Part shown: positions 24,819-34,532 of the stretch, piece by piece | Layout of the letters: the number at the start of each line of letters is the position of its first letter | How positions within the stretch are numbered: the first letter of the stretch is position 1 | NCBI GenBank assembly: GCA_016219185.1 | Contig: JACRBZ010000110.1 | Span: forward strand, 1-64,000 | Direction of reading: 5' to 3' | Length of the DNA: 64,000 nucleotides | Source of the DNA: Deltaproteobacteria bacterium | GTDB lineage: Bacteria > Desulfobacterota > Desulfobacteria > Desulfobacterales > Desulfatirhabdiaceae | Made by a program: the position numbers and the translations under genes | Notes under the pieces: generated by a model | Seen by the model: the letters and a program-made list of their open reading frames with translations, nothing else | Database searches by the model: none | Told to the model about the DNA's origin: nothing

Positions 24819-25741
24819 GGCATCAACTCATCAAATGTCGGAAAATTAGCCCCGTTAATCATAACACCATCGACAAACGTTATCGGCGTCCCCGACAGTC
24901 CCATATCTTTTATTTCCGATTGTTCCCTCTGGATTATCGGAAGGAATTCCGCTCGAAGTTTTTGTACGGCGGCTTCAAGATCCTGGCCCCAGCATTCTTT
25001 CAGCGCCGGAAATTCAGCGGTGTATTGACTCAGAATTTCAACCGGGGATTTACTGAAATTCATTTTCGTATATGAAAAATTAACGATATCAAAGTAATTC
25101 AGTTGCTTTTGCCGAGCAAATTCCAGAACCGCGCAGGCGGTTTCAGATATCGTATTAACGGGATAATGAGCTAATTTTAACAAGTTAATTTTATCCTTGT
25201 GTTGAAGCAGATACCCCCATACCTGTCTGCAGTACGGACAGAACGGATCGGATATCAGGACAATCTGATGGCTGCCGCCGCCTTTATAGGTCTCACTGCC
25301 GATACCTTTTTCCGGAAGGTCGATTCTTCTCAGTTCCGTCGTAATTTGATTCAATATGTTGGCACCGGTTTCCATATCCAGAATATCCGAATATTGAACG
25401 GTCAGCGAAGGGTCAACAACCAAATACAAATATTCATTTTTCTGACCCGGAAGCACCGGTAATATTTTAAGTTTGACGCCATATAACATCAGGCCCGATG
25501 ACTGGAAGGTGATTTTCTTTTCAACGATCACCATTTTGGAATCAAAATTTTTATAGGCTGCGTTTTTCCCTACATTCGCTTTTTGGACTCGGGAGACTAT
25601 TTTTTCTTTCAGCTTCATCTCATCCAGCTCCGGTGGTTTTACGGGCGCTGCTTCATTTTGTGCCCATGCCAATGGAACCACGATGAATATATAAATGAAT
25701 GCGATGAATATCCCCAGCTTATTACGATTCTGCATAATCAT
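24815..25741 (-). CDS. DsbC/DsbA-like periplasmic thiol-disulfide protein
   Basis: Exported thioredoxin-fold protein of 308 residues. A signal peptide (NKLGIFIAFIYIFIVVPLAW, cleaved after AWA) is followed by an N-terminal domain of about 130 residues, then the catalytic site SDPFCPYCRQV and the cis-proline loop GTPITFVDG. The CPYC dipeptide and N-terminal domain resemble DsbC/DsbG-type isomerases more than DsbA. Two ATGs (25741, 25735) are possible; 25741 is chosen. The frame extends upstream to 25795 with no ribosome site. It is coupled to the VKOR gene by a 4-nt overlap. Confidence 0.82.
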   Translation of the reverse strand: MIMQNRNKLGIFIAFIYIFIVVPLAWAQNEAAPVKPPELDEMKLKEKIVSRVQKANVGKNAAYKNFDSKMVIVEKKITFQSSGLMLYGVKLKILPVLPGQKNEYLYLVVDPSLTVQYSDILDMETGANILNQITTELRRIDLPEKGIGSETYKGGGSHQIVLISDPFCPYCRQVWGYLLQHKDKINLLKLAHYPVNTISETACAVLEFARQKQLNYFDIVNFSYTKMNFSKSPVEILSQYTAEFPALKECWGQDLEAAVQKLRAEFLPIIQREQSEIKDMGLSGTPITFVDGVMINGANFPTFDELMP

Positions 25742-25851
25742 ATGTCCGATCACTCCATCTGAAAATTTAAGATTATCGGTTAAATCACAAAACATTCATG
25801 ATCGTCTTCAAACGGTATCGTCGTTGAGGCTTTTTCCGGAGAATGACCGGC

Positions 25852-26901
25852 TCATTGTTTTCTTGCACTAACGATTCCCATGCCGTCAACGAGCGCTTCA
25901 TGTTCCACGGTGATATCTGCAAACCCCGCATTCAAGAGCATTTCCCGATGTTCATTTTCCGTATAAGCCTTTCCATCATCGTATACATTCAGAAAAACAA
26001 GACCCGCCCCCAAAGACGACAGCGGCGATAAACGGGAATTCTCCAAAATACTTCCAAAGATATAAATTTGGCCTCCCGGCACCATGGATTGACCGATGTG
26101 TTTTATAACCTTTTGTGCTTGTTCTTTGGAAAGTGTTTGAATCAAAGCGCGAAGAATCGCCAGATCATACCGAAGATCATATTGGCCGTCGGGTGAATTC
26201 AAACAAAGATCGGTTGGCGATACACGGATTCTATCGGACATTCCGGCTTCTGCAATAAACTGTCCGGTGATATCCGTCACCTTCGGCAGGTCCGCAACCG
26301 TTGCCCTGATGCGGGGAAATTTCTTGCAAATGCCGATGGATACGCCACCGGTACCACCTCCGGCATCAAGAAGCCGTTCAAATTCTGAAAAATCCAGCCT
26401 GTCCGCAAGTTCCTTCCCGGCTCTGATACTGCTGTGGAACTGGCTTTGGAAAAAAAACAACAATTCATTTTCCGGTAAGGCATGCCAATCGATTTTCTGC
26501 TTCGGCTTTCCGGTTCGAATACTCTCGGCGGTATTCATGGCAGCATGCCAGACCTTGCTATAAAAACCGCTGAGTCCGCCAATATAATCCGGGCGCCCAC
26601 GAACCAGGAATTTGTCGGTTTCGGCTGTGTTCGAAAATAAATCGCGTTCCATTTTCAGCAGACCGGATGCTGCAAGGGAATAAAGAAGAGGGGTAAGTTT
26701 ATCTTCCTGGACATCCAAAGCAGTTGCAAGCGTACCTGCTTGCATGGGGCCGTCTTTAAGCGGCGTGAAAACATCCAGTTGCATTGCCGCCAGCATGGCA
26801 AAAGACGGATATACCGCATGAGCATTATGCATGATGGTTGACGGCGCAATGGTTTCATCACGGGAAGAGGTGTTTGCGGTTTGTTCTTGTTTTGTGTCCA
26901 T
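25852..26901 (-). CDS. SAM-dependent O-methyltransferase (acetylserotonin-OMT-like)
   Basis: Methyltransferase of 349 residues in two parts: an N-terminal winged-helix dimerisation domain (AVYPSFAMLAAMQLDVFTPL) and a class I Rossmann domain with the SAM loop LLDAGGGTGGVSIGI, followed by ATVADLPKVTDI. The usual catalytic His is not obvious (RALIQTLSKEQAQ is in the corresponding region), so the acceptor may be unusual. GGAGTGATT precedes ATG 26901; the frame continues 9 codons upstream. A radical SAM gene lies 51 nt upstream on the same strand, which suggests a small biosynthetic or cofactor-modification unit. Confidence 0.85.
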   Translation of the reverse strand: MDTKQEQTANTSSRDETIAPSTIMHNAHAVYPSFAMLAAMQLDVFTPLKDGPMQAGTLATALDVQEDKLTPLLYSLAASGLLKMERDLFSNTAETDKFLVRGRPDYIGGLSGFYSKVWHAAMNTAESIRTGKPKQKIDWHALPENELLFFFQSQFHSSIRAGKELADRLDFSEFERLLDAGGGTGGVSIGICKKFPRIRATVADLPKVTDITGQFIAEAGMSDRIRVSPTDLCLNSPDGQYDLRYDLAILRALIQTLSKEQAQKVIKHIGQSMVPGGQIYIFGSILENSRLSPLSSLGAGLVFLNVYDDGKAYTENEHREMLLNAGFADITVEHEALVDGMGIVSARKQ

Positions 26902-26952
26902 AATCACTCCGGTTTTTGATGATGACAATCGGGAAAACGATCGATATCGGCG

Positions 26953-28278
26953 CTATAACCTCTGAATTAAATAGATATAGGCAGGGAGCCGACTCATTTT
27001 TTTGATTTCAAAGAATGATTCCGGCAGTTCGCCTCTTTTTTGATTGTCCATTAAAGGGGAAAGATAAATGGCGCCTTTTTTATCTGAAGAATCGGGAACG
27101 TCCCTGAGCAGTTCGATCAGGGAAAGGGTGTGGTCAGGCAAAAGCTGCTCTCCCAGAAGGAAATTGGCCGTGACTTCGATGTTGGCATAGTTTCGATTGA
27201 TTTCGAGCATTTTCTTGAAAGCTTCTTGAATCATGGATATTTTCAGAGGCTTATTAATACTTGCCAGGGTTTTTTCATCAACGGATTCAAGGCCGATGTT
27301 GATCATGGTATAAAAGGGTAAGCTGTTTAGTTTTTCAAACAGGCCATTTCCGGATTTTAGCAGCGACCCCACACTTCCAAATAAGAAAAGCATGGGCTTT
27401 TTCATGTTCGAGTCCTCGAACGCAAAGACCCTGTAGGCTTCGGAAGCAGCCATGCAAATCAGTTCATCTCCGGCCCCGAGCGCGTCATGGTTTCCCAAAA
27501 ACAGGGCATTATAATTTGCCAGATTGCGTCCATAGAACGTTTTGAGCCGTTCAATCTGCAAAAGAATGTTGTCCCGGGAACGGGGTTGGTAGCTCTGCCG
27601 GGATTTGACGCAACAAAACTTGCAATGATACAGACACCCATCGGCGATATTGAGCGGAATGACCTCATAGTCGACATGGCGGGTATCCGGTGGAAGAACC
27701 GATACCCGTCCACCGATGATCGCATGCAATTCTTCCGATTGCGCAAACAGGGTGTTTTCATCCTTATGGACAACCAGGCTTAAAAAGTCCTTGATTCCTG
27801 AGGGAACGCCATTGCATTGGATATCATAAAGCTTTGCATACAATTGAGACCATGCCGAAAAGACATGCGATATGTGGGCATCCGTATAAGGATTGTAATC
27901 CCAAAGCGCGTTGCTGGGATATGTCAGACACGGGAGATAATATTCGCCGAACCAGTCGATGATGCCTTTGCGATTGATGACCGCGCCCACCGTATAATAT
28001 CCCCAGTCGTTGCCATCGGTCCGTTTCAGCGATTCCGAAGGGTGAGGCCAGTTTATGTTGAGGCCGCGAATGAATTTAATGTCCCCGTTTAAATTAAAAT
28101 GGAATTCATATTCGGATGTCCGGATCTCGGAATAATATCCGAATCGCATCGGAAAGCTTGCTTTTGTAAAATGCAGGCTGCCTTGTTTTTCCACCGTAAT
28201 GGCCAGGTCGTTCAGGCGGCAGGATATCGTCTTATGTTCGGGACTTTTTCGGGCGTCAGTCGGTTTGCCGTGATTCAT
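26953..28278 (-). CDS. Radical SAM protein of unknown substrate
   Basis: Protein of 441 residues. The cluster motif is CLYHCKFCC, with C215, C219 and C222 giving CX3CX2C. The domain before it (about 200 residues) is unrelated to any family I can name. The radical SAM barrel continues with NYNALFLGNHDALGAGDELI, MINIGLESVDEKTLASINKP and EVTANFLLGEQL, as in HemN/BchE-like barrels. ATG 28278 has GGAGACA 7 nt upstream; an extra 38 in-frame codons upstream lack support. It precedes the O-methyltransferase and is divergent from a LysR gene, a likely regulator. Confidence 0.85.
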   Translation of the reverse strand: MNHGKPTDARKSPEHKTISCRLNDLAITVEKQGSLHFTKASFPMRFGYYSEIRTSEYEFHFNLNGDIKFIRGLNINWPHPSESLKRTDGNDWGYYTVGAVINRKGIIDWFGEYYLPCLTYPSNALWDYNPYTDAHISHVFSAWSQLYAKLYDIQCNGVPSGIKDFLSLVVHKDENTLFAQSEELHAIIGGRVSVLPPDTRHVDYEVIPLNIADGCLYHCKFCCVKSRQSYQPRSRDNILLQIERLKTFYGRNLANYNALFLGNHDALGAGDELICMAASEAYRVFAFEDSNMKKPMLFLFGSVGSLLKSGNGLFEKLNSLPFYTMINIGLESVDEKTLASINKPLKISMIQEAFKKMLEINRNYANIEVTANFLLGEQLLPDHTLSLIELLRDVPDSSDKKGAIYLSPLMDNQKRGELPESFFEIKKMSRLPAYIYLIQRL

Positions 28279-28479
28279 CGATTTGTCTCCGCATTTGTTT
28301 GAATTCTTCAGGTTGCATTGCCGCTGGCATGGAAAATATGGAAATCGGAAATCACCATAAAACTTGATCCCGGCTTCAAGACAGTTTGACATGTTGCCCG
28401 GCTTCGGATAACCTATAATCGATTGAATTTTTTATGTCCAACAACATTTTTTGATGGTAACGATCGGAAATTCTGATCA

Positions 28480-29370
28480 ATGGAACTTCGCGAGATTAAA
28501 ACGTTCAAATCGGTTGCAACGCTGCTGAGCTTCAACCGCGCCGCGGAAGCCCTGCACTGTGTGCAGTCAACGGTATCGGCTCAAATCAAAGCCCTGGAAG
28601 AGGATTTTGGCGTGCCGCTTTTCGATCGCCTGGGCAAACGGGTTTTTCTGACCGAGGCCGGGCAGGTTCTGCTGCGATATGCGGAAAAAATGCTGGCCCT
28701 GGAGGATGAGATTTTCGTGCAGGTGACGGGAAAAGAAGAGCCCTGCGGTCTGCTGTCGGTGCGGGCGCCGCAAACGGTCGGCACCTATTATCTGCCGGGC
28801 GTGATCGAAGCATTCAACAAACGATTCCCGCAGATCAGCCTGGATATCAGCTCCTGCGCCTTTCACGCATTGCAGCAGGAGCTTAAAAGCGGCATCACGG
28901 ATGTTGCGTTTCTCCTTACCGACATGATCTCATCCCAGGAGCTGAAGTCGGAGGTTCTGGGGATAGAAAAACTGATTATCGCGGCGCATCCGAAACATGA
29001 ACTCGCAACGCGGTCCGTGGTCCGGCCCGAGGATTTGAAAGGCCAAACCCTGCTGCTTCCCAAGCATGATTGCAGTTATAAAATGGTGTTTGAGCAGATA
29101 TTAACCGCAAGTAAAATCCGTGCAACAGTCATCGAATATAACAGCGTCGAAGCCATCAAACAGTGCGTGCTGCGCGGCCTGGGCATCACCCTGCTTCCCG
29201 AGTCCGCCCTTCAGGCCGAAATCGAACAAAAAAGACTGCTTCCCCTGCCCTATTCGGAAGGTCCGCTGGAAACCGCAATTTTGATGATCTGGCACAAAGA
29301 CAAGTGGATTTCGCCTGCTTTAAAATGCTTTATGAATGCGGCCCGGACGATCATCGGCAAATTGGCTTGA
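28480..29370 (+). CDS. LysR-family transcriptional regulator
   Basis: Regulator of 296 residues. It has the N-terminal LysR HTH (MELREIKTFKSVATLLSFNR then AAEALHCVQSTVSAQIKALE) and a C-terminal periplasmic-binding-like effector domain beginning LLSVRAPQTVGTYYLPGVI. It is divergent from the radical SAM gene across 200 bp, the classic arrangement for a LysR that controls its neighbour. Effector unknown. The type I restriction genes start 91 nt after it. Confidence 0.92.
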   Translation: MELREIKTFKSVATLLSFNRAAEALHCVQSTVSAQIKALEEDFGVPLFDRLGKRVFLTEAGQVLLRYAEKMLALEDEIFVQVTGKEEPCGLLSVRAPQTVGTYYLPGVIEAFNKRFPQISLDISSCAFHALQQELKSGITDVAFLLTDMISSQELKSEVLGIEKLIIAAHPKHELATRSVVRPEDLKGQTLLLPKHDCSYKMVFEQILTASKIRATVIEYNSVEAIKQCVLRGLGITLLPESALQAEIEQKRLLPLPYSEGPLETAILMIWHKDKWISPALKCFMNAARTIIGKLA

Positions 29371-29461
29371 TGGATTTGAAGCTGCCGGTACAATCTGACC
29401 GGTGGACCGATTTTCCGGTGGAAAATTGGATGAGGTCACCTTTTGAAGCGGAAATGAGACA

Positions 29462-31210
29462 ATGAACAAGAAAAACCTCACGGAAGCGGATATCCGAACC
29501 AAGTTCATCACGCCCGCAATTGTCGGCGAGTGCGGGAAAAAATGGGATGTGATGACTCAGATTCTTGAAGAGCATTACTTCACCCGGGGGCGCGTTATCG
29601 TTCGGGGAAAGACCGTTCATCGCGGCGAAGCGAAAAAGGCCGACTACATCCTGTTCTACAAACCAAACATCCCGATTGCCGTCATCGAAGCAAAGGACAA
29701 CAACCATGGCGTGGGCGCCGGCATGCAGCAGGCACTTGAATACGCCGAGATCCTGGATGTGCCCTTTGCTTACAGCTCTAACGGCGATGCCTTTCTCGAA
29801 CATGATCGCACCCCCGGCACCGGCGTTGTCGAAAGGCAGATCCCGCTTGACAGGTTCCCGTCGCCCGATGAACTCTGGACGCGCTTCAGCACCGCCAAGG
29901 GATATACCGCAACGCAGGCGGCCGTAGCCACCCAGGAATACTACTTCGACGGTTCCGGCAAATCGCCGCGCTATTACCAGTTGATCGCCATCAACCGCAC
30001 GGTGGATGCCATTGCCCGCGGCGAGAGGCGCATTCTTCTGGTCATGGCAACCGGCACGGGCAAGACCTACACGGCGTTTCAGATCATCTGGCGGCTCTGG
30101 AAGTCGGGCGCCAGAAAGCGAATCCTTTTTCTCGTTGACCGGAACATCCTTGCCGACCAGACCAAAACCAACGACTTCAAGCCCTTTGGCCAGGCAATGA
30201 CAAAGATCACCCATCGCACCGCCGACAAGGCCTTTGAGATCTACCTTTCGCTCTACCAGGCCGTCACCGGCACCGAGGAAGAGCAGAATATCTACAAGCA
30301 GTTCTCCCCGGATTTTTTCGACCTGGTCGTCATAGATGAATGTCATCGCGGCAGCGCGGCGGACGATGCCGCCTGGCGCAAGATTCTCGAATACTTCTCG
30401 TCAGCCACCCAGATCGGCATGACCGCTACGCCCAAGGAAACCAAATCCGTTTCCAACATCGAGTACTTCGGCGATCCGATCTACACCTACTCGCTCAGGC
30501 AGGGCATCTCCGACGGCTTTCTGGCACCGTACAAGGTCGTTCGCATCGGCATCGACAAGGATCTGGAAGGCTGGCGGCCCGAAAAGGGCAAGACCGACAA
30601 GTACGGCCGGGAAATCGAGGACCGCGAATACAACGATCTGGACTACGACCGAAGCCTCATCCTCGAAAAGCGGACCGAACTTGTCGCAGCCAGGATCACC
30701 GAGTTTCTGAAAGCCATTGACCGGTTTGCAAAGACCATCGTCTTCTGCGAGAACATCGATCACGCTGAACGCATGCGCCAGGCCCTGGTGAACGCCAATT
30801 TCGACCTTGCCGCCGCCAACAGCAAATACGTCATGCGCATCACCGGAGACAACGACGAGGGCAAGGCTCAGCTCGACAACTTCATCGACCCGGAGTCCAC
30901 GTTTCCGGTCATCACCACAACCTCGCAACTGATGTCAACGGGTGTCGATGCCCAGACCTGCCATCTGATCGTGCTCGACAAACGCATCAACTCCATGACC
31001 GAGTTCAAGCAGATCATCGGACGCGGCACCCGCATCAACGAGGACTACAATAAGCTTTTCTTTACCATCATGGACTTCAAACGGGCCACGGCCCTCTTTG
31101 CCGATCCGGATTTTGATGGGGACCCGGTTCAGATCTACGAACCGGAGGCAGAGGATTCGGTTATCCCTCCGGACATTGTTCCCGAGACCGATGCTGTTCT
31201 TGAGGATTAG
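29462..31210 (+). CDS. hsdR: Type I restriction enzyme, R subunit, truncated by an in-frame TAG
   Basis: Restriction/translocase subunit. The N-terminal nuclease region has AVIEAKDNNHGVGAGMQQAL (the ExK part of a PD-(D/E)xK site). The helicase has Walker A in MATGTGKTYTAFQ, the Walker B motif VIDECHRGS, TATPKETKS and a second RecA lobe ending QIIGRGTRINEDY. Reading stops at TAG 31208-31210 after 582 residues, but the same frame then continues for another 208 codons with family sequence (31211-31834). A full enzyme would be about 790 residues. Either this is a nonsense mutation or the stop is read through at low level. The helicase core is complete, the C-terminal assembly part is lost. Confidence 0.88.
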   Translation: MNKKNLTEADIRTKFITPAIVGECGKKWDVMTQILEEHYFTRGRVIVRGKTVHRGEAKKADYILFYKPNIPIAVIEAKDNNHGVGAGMQQALEYAEILDVPFAYSSNGDAFLEHDRTPGTGVVERQIPLDRFPSPDELWTRFSTAKGYTATQAAVATQEYYFDGSGKSPRYYQLIAINRTVDAIARGERRILLVMATGTGKTYTAFQIIWRLWKSGARKRILFLVDRNILADQTKTNDFKPFGQAMTKITHRTADKAFEIYLSLYQAVTGTEEEQNIYKQFSPDFFDLVVIDECHRGSAADDAAWRKILEYFSSATQIGMTATPKETKSVSNIEYFGDPIYTYSLRQGISDGFLAPYKVVRIGIDKDLEGWRPEKGKTDKYGREIEDREYNDLDYDRSLILEKRTELVAARITEFLKAIDRFAKTIVFCENIDHAERMRQALVNANFDLAAANSKYVMRITGDNDEGKAQLDNFIDPESTFPVITTTSQLMSTGVDAQTCHLIVLDKRINSMTEFKQIIGRGTRINEDYNKLFFTIMDFKRATALFADPDFDGDPVQIYEPEAEDSVIPPDIVPETDAVLED

Positions 31211-31834
31211 TCGGGATATGGCGATGATCTCAACCTTCTTTCGGAGGAAACACCTGAAGCCGGCAAACCCGTCAAGTATTACGTTGACGACGTCGAAGTC
31301 ACCATTGCCACCGAACGCGTGCAATACCTCGATGCCGACGGCAAGCTCATCACCGAATCGCTGAAGGACTACACCCGAAAGACCGTCCGCAAGGCTTATA
31401 CCTCGCTGAATGCCTTTCTTAACGCATGGAACGGTGCTGGGCGCAAACAGGCCATTATCGAAGAACTGGCCGGCCAAGGGGTTTTTCTCGACGAACTTGC
31501 CGAGCAGGTGGGCCGCGACTATGACGCTTTCGATCTTGTCTGCCATGTCGCCTTCGACCAGCCGCCGTTGACCCGGCGTGAGCGGGCCGAGCGCGTTCAA
31601 AAGCGACATGTCTTTGCCAGATATGGCGAGAAGGCGCGGGCCGTTCTCCAGGCCCTGCTGGAAAAATACGCCGACAGCGGCATCCGAAGTGTCGAATCCC
31701 TTGATATTTTAAAAGTGGATCCGTTGACCACATTCGGCACGCCAATCGAAATAATTCATCTCTTCGGCGGCAAGCAGAACTACCTTGCCGCCATCCACGA
31801 ACTTGAAACCGAACTTTACCTCGAGGCTGCCTGA
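31211..31834 (+). pseudogene. hsdR C-terminal part downstream of the TAG
   Basis: Same reading frame as 29462-31210. It begins SGYGDDLNLLSEETPEAGKP and includes YYVDDVEVTIATERVQYLD and the C-terminal helical domain of EcoEI-type R subunits (AEQVGRDYDAFDLVCHVAFD) to the TGA before hsdM. An internal GTG at 31319 could restart translation, but no ribosome site is visible. Confidence 0.8.
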
Positions 31835-31837
31835 TCC

Positions 31838-33283
31838 ATGCCCAATGTCTCCAATATCGTCAAAACCATCCAGGATATCATGCGAAAAGACGCCGGCACC
31901 TACGGCGATGCCCAGCGTCTGGAACAGCTCGGCTGGATGTTCTTTCTTAAAATCTTCAACGATCGCGAGAAGGAACTTGAACTCCTGCGCGACGCGTACC
32001 GGTCGCCCCTTCCCGCGCACCTGCGCTGGAGTGCCTGGGCCGCGGATGATGAGGGCATCACCGGCGATGCCCTGCTCGATTTCGTCAACAACACCCTGCT
32101 GCCCAAGCTGAAAACCCTTACCGGCGCTGCCGGGGACAAGCTTTCCGCCCTCGTTCGTACCACCTTCGAGGATGCCAACAACTACATGAAAAATGGCACC
32201 CTCATGCGGCAGGTCATCAACAAGATTAACGGCATCGACTTCAATGCCTCCGACGACCGGCACATGTTCGGCGACATCTACGAAAAACTTCTCAAGGACC
32301 TCCAGTCCGCCGGCAATGCGGGCGAGTTCTACACACCCCGGGCCGTCACCCGGTTTATTGTCGAACAGGTCAATCCCCGCCTGGATAAACGCGAGATCAT
32401 CCTCGATCCCGCCTGCGGCACCGGCGGCTTTCTCACCTGCAGCGTCGAGCATCTGCGCAAGCAGGCAAAGACCGAGGCCGATGAGCGCTTTATTCAGGAT
32501 TGTTTTTCGGGCATCGAGAAAAAACATCTGCCCCACGTGCTCTGCATGACCAATCTCCTGCTGCACGGCATCGACATTCCATCCAACGTCCGTCACGACA
32601 ACACCCTTGCCCGGCCCCTGCGCGACTGGACGCCCAAGGAGCGCGTGGATGTCATCGTCACGAATCCGCCCTTCGGCGGCATGGAGGAAGACGGCATCGA
32701 GGCCAATTTCCCAGCCGAATTCCGGACCCGCGAGACCGCCGATCTTTTTCTGGTTCTCATCATGAAGATCCTTAAGCCCGGCGGCCGGGCCGGTCTCGTG
32801 CTGCCGGACGGGACCCTCTTTGGCGAAGGCGTGAAGACCCGCATCAAGGAAGAGCTGCTCAAGAAGTGTAACCTGCACACCATTGTCCGCCTGCCAAACG
32901 GCGTCTTCAATCCCTACACCGGCATCCGCACCAACCTGCTCTTCTTCACCAAGGGACAGCCCACAACGGCGGTTTGGTATTACGAGCACCCATATCCGAA
33001 CGGCGCCAAGTCCTACAACAAGGGTAAACCCATCCGCATCGAGGAGTTTGAGCCTGAGAGAGCCTGGTGGAACCATCGCACGGAAAACGAACAAGCATGG
33101 CGCGTCTCCATCGACCAGATCAAAGCAGGCAACTACAATCTCGATCTCAAGAACCCGCACATCAGCGACACCGGCCCCGGCGACGTGGATCACCTGCTGC
33201 CCGAATACGAAAAGCTCCTTGCTCAAATCGCCACCACCCGCGCGGAATTGAAGGCACAGTTGCAAGAGGCTTTGACGCGATGA
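31838..33283 (+). CDS. hsdM: Type I restriction-modification DNA methyltransferase subunit M
   Basis: N6-adenine methyltransferase of 481 residues. The N-terminal helical domain is followed by the SAM motif LDPACGTGGFLTCSVEHL and the catalytic motif VTNPPFGGMEEDG (NPPF). It begins 3 nt after the hsdR stop and its TGA overlaps the next ATG (33280), so the genes are coupled. It acts with HsdS for modification and with HsdR for restriction. Everything expected is intact, so methylation may persist even though hsdR is broken. Confidence 0.95.
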   Translation: MPNVSNIVKTIQDIMRKDAGTYGDAQRLEQLGWMFFLKIFNDREKELELLRDAYRSPLPAHLRWSAWAADDEGITGDALLDFVNNTLLPKLKTLTGAAGDKLSALVRTTFEDANNYMKNGTLMRQVINKINGIDFNASDDRHMFGDIYEKLLKDLQSAGNAGEFYTPRAVTRFIVEQVNPRLDKREIILDPACGTGGFLTCSVEHLRKQAKTEADERFIQDCFSGIEKKHLPHVLCMTNLLLHGIDIPSNVRHDNTLARPLRDWTPKERVDVIVTNPPFGGMEEDGIEANFPAEFRTRETADLFLVLIMKILKPGGRAGLVLPDGTLFGEGVKTRIKEELLKKCNLHTIVRLPNGVFNPYTGIRTNLLFFTKGQPTTAVWYYEHPYPNGAKSYNKGKPIRIEEFEPERAWWNHRTENEQAWRVSIDQIKAGNYNLDLKNPHISDTGPGDVDHLLPEYEKLLAQIATTRAELKAQLQEALTR

Positions 33284-33696
33284 AAAGAAAGCCGGCCACG
33301 ACCTCGACGGAGGAGTTTTGCTGTGGCTTTTCAAAACGGAACTTGGACTACATACTGTATTTCTATCTTGGCCATGCAGATCGCTTGCCACGAATTATGC
33401 AGAAGGTTTCTGCACAATTCGCTGTAGAAGGAATCCCCCAGAAGCCTTCTGCCAAACCTTTTTCCGATGGGTTTGGTCAGACGGTGTCTGACCAATTCGG
33501 GAGAATTTCGCAGATACTGTCTGCGAAATTGACGATTCCCGAGAGGTCGTCAAGGAAGAAAGATGCCATTGTCAAACTCACCCTGCCGGCCGACGCCAAC
33601 ATCCATGCCCGCGAATACCAGCGCTATCTCCCCTCCAAGGATATGCTGCTGCAGAAGCTGCTCGATTGGGTGCGGGAACAGGAGATGGGCGCATGA
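33280..33696 (+). CDS. Small protein between hsdM and hsdS, partly DUF1016-like
   Basis: Protein of 138 residues, coupled by 4-nt overlaps to hsdM upstream and hsdS downstream. GFSKRNLDYILYFYL resembles the N-terminal part of DUF1016 (YhcG-type PD-(D/E)xK) proteins, and LPADANIHAREYQRYLPSKD resembles their C-terminal tail. The nuclease part that should lie between is missing and replaced by a short stretch with QKVSAQF/QTVSDQF/QILSAKL repeats. It may be a shrunken DUF1016 gene kept as a spacer or a regulator of restriction. Family assignment is tentative. Confidence 0.5.
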   Translation: MKRKPATTSTEEFCCGFSKRNLDYILYFYLGHADRLPRIMQKVSAQFAVEGIPQKPSAKPFSDGFGQTVSDQFGRISQILSAKLTIPERSSRKKDAIVKLTLPADANIHAREYQRYLPSKDMLLQKLLDWVREQEMGA

Positions 33697-34532
33697 AGCT
33701 GGAAATGTTCTTCGAGAAGTTCGACCAATTTACATCCGCGCCAAATGCGGTGGCGAAGATGCGAGAATTGATTATGCAATTGGCGGTGCAGGGAAAGTTG
33801 GTGGAACAGAACCCAGACGAAGGTTCTGCGACAAAACTTATTGAACGTTCCATAAATGAGCGCAACCGTCTTTTTAAAGAAAATCGGAAACGAAATTCCA
33901 AGTTAATCACACCGGTGGGTGAATTTAACACCGATAGATCAATTCCTAAAAGTTGGGTATGGACTTCCCTCGCTGAAATCTCTCTGATCAACCCGCGCAA
34001 TGACATCGAGGATGATGCTTTAGCAACTTTCATTCCGATGTCCGGTATCCCACAAATCTACCGGGGACCGCTTGGTGGAGAAGTCCGGCCCTGGGGTGAG
34101 ATTAAGAAGTCGTTTACACACTTTGCTGATGGTGACATCGCTCTTGCCAAAATTACACCATGTTATCAAAATGGAAAATCAGTAGTTTTTCATGGACTAA
34201 AGAACGGAATTGGAGCAGGAACCACAGAACTCCATGTCGCGCGACCTATCGGAGATCCAGTGTTTCCAGAGTATGTTTGGATTTTCCTAAAATCACCCTT
34301 GTTTATTGCTGAGGGAATTCCGGCCATGACAGGAACAGCGGGACAAAAGAGGGTTCCGACCGGCTATTTCGCGCTGAAGCCGTTCCCCCTCCCGCCTTTC
34401 GCCGAGCAGAAGCGGATTGTGGCGAAGGTGGACGATTTGATGGTCTTGTGTGATCGGCTGGAGGTGCAGCTCGCTGACTCCCGCACCGCCGCAACCAAAC
34501 TCATGGAAGCTGCGGTTGCCGAACTGACTTGA
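33693..34532 (+). CDS. hsdS: Type I restriction specificity subunit S, one target-recognition domain
   Basis: Specificity protein of 279 residues. A helical spacer (MKLEMFFEKFDQFTSAPNAV then MRELIMQLAVQGKLVEQ) is followed by one target-recognition domain (PKSWVWTSLAEISLINPRND onwards) and the conserved end LPPFAEQKRIVAKVDDLMVL. Standard HsdS proteins of about 400-450 residues carry two TRDs. With a single TRD this is a half-subunit, which by analogy would dimerise and recognise a palindromic split site, or it is a truncated gene. The ATG overlaps the previous stop (ATGA at 33693). Confidence 0.85.
   Translation: MKLEMFFEKFDQFTSAPNAVAKMRELIMQLAVQGKLVEQNPDEGSATKLIERSINERNRLFKENRKRNSKLITPVGEFNTDRSIPKSWVWTSLAEISLINPRNDIEDDALATFIPMSGIPQIYRGPLGGEVRPWGEIKKSFTHFADGDIALAKITPCYQNGKSVVFHGLKNGIGAGTTELHVARPIGDPVFPEYVWIFLKSPLFIAEGIPAMTGTAGQKRVPTGYFALKPFPLPPFAEQKRIVAKVDDLMVLCDRLEVQLADSRTAATKLMEAAVAELT

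Noticed and set aside
31208..31210. Pyrrolysine recoding of TAG in hsdR
   Set aside because: TAG is used as an ordinary stop at 18642-18644, 40552-40554 and 55101-55103 in this window, and hsdR is not a known pyrrolysine protein. A nonsense mutation is simpler.
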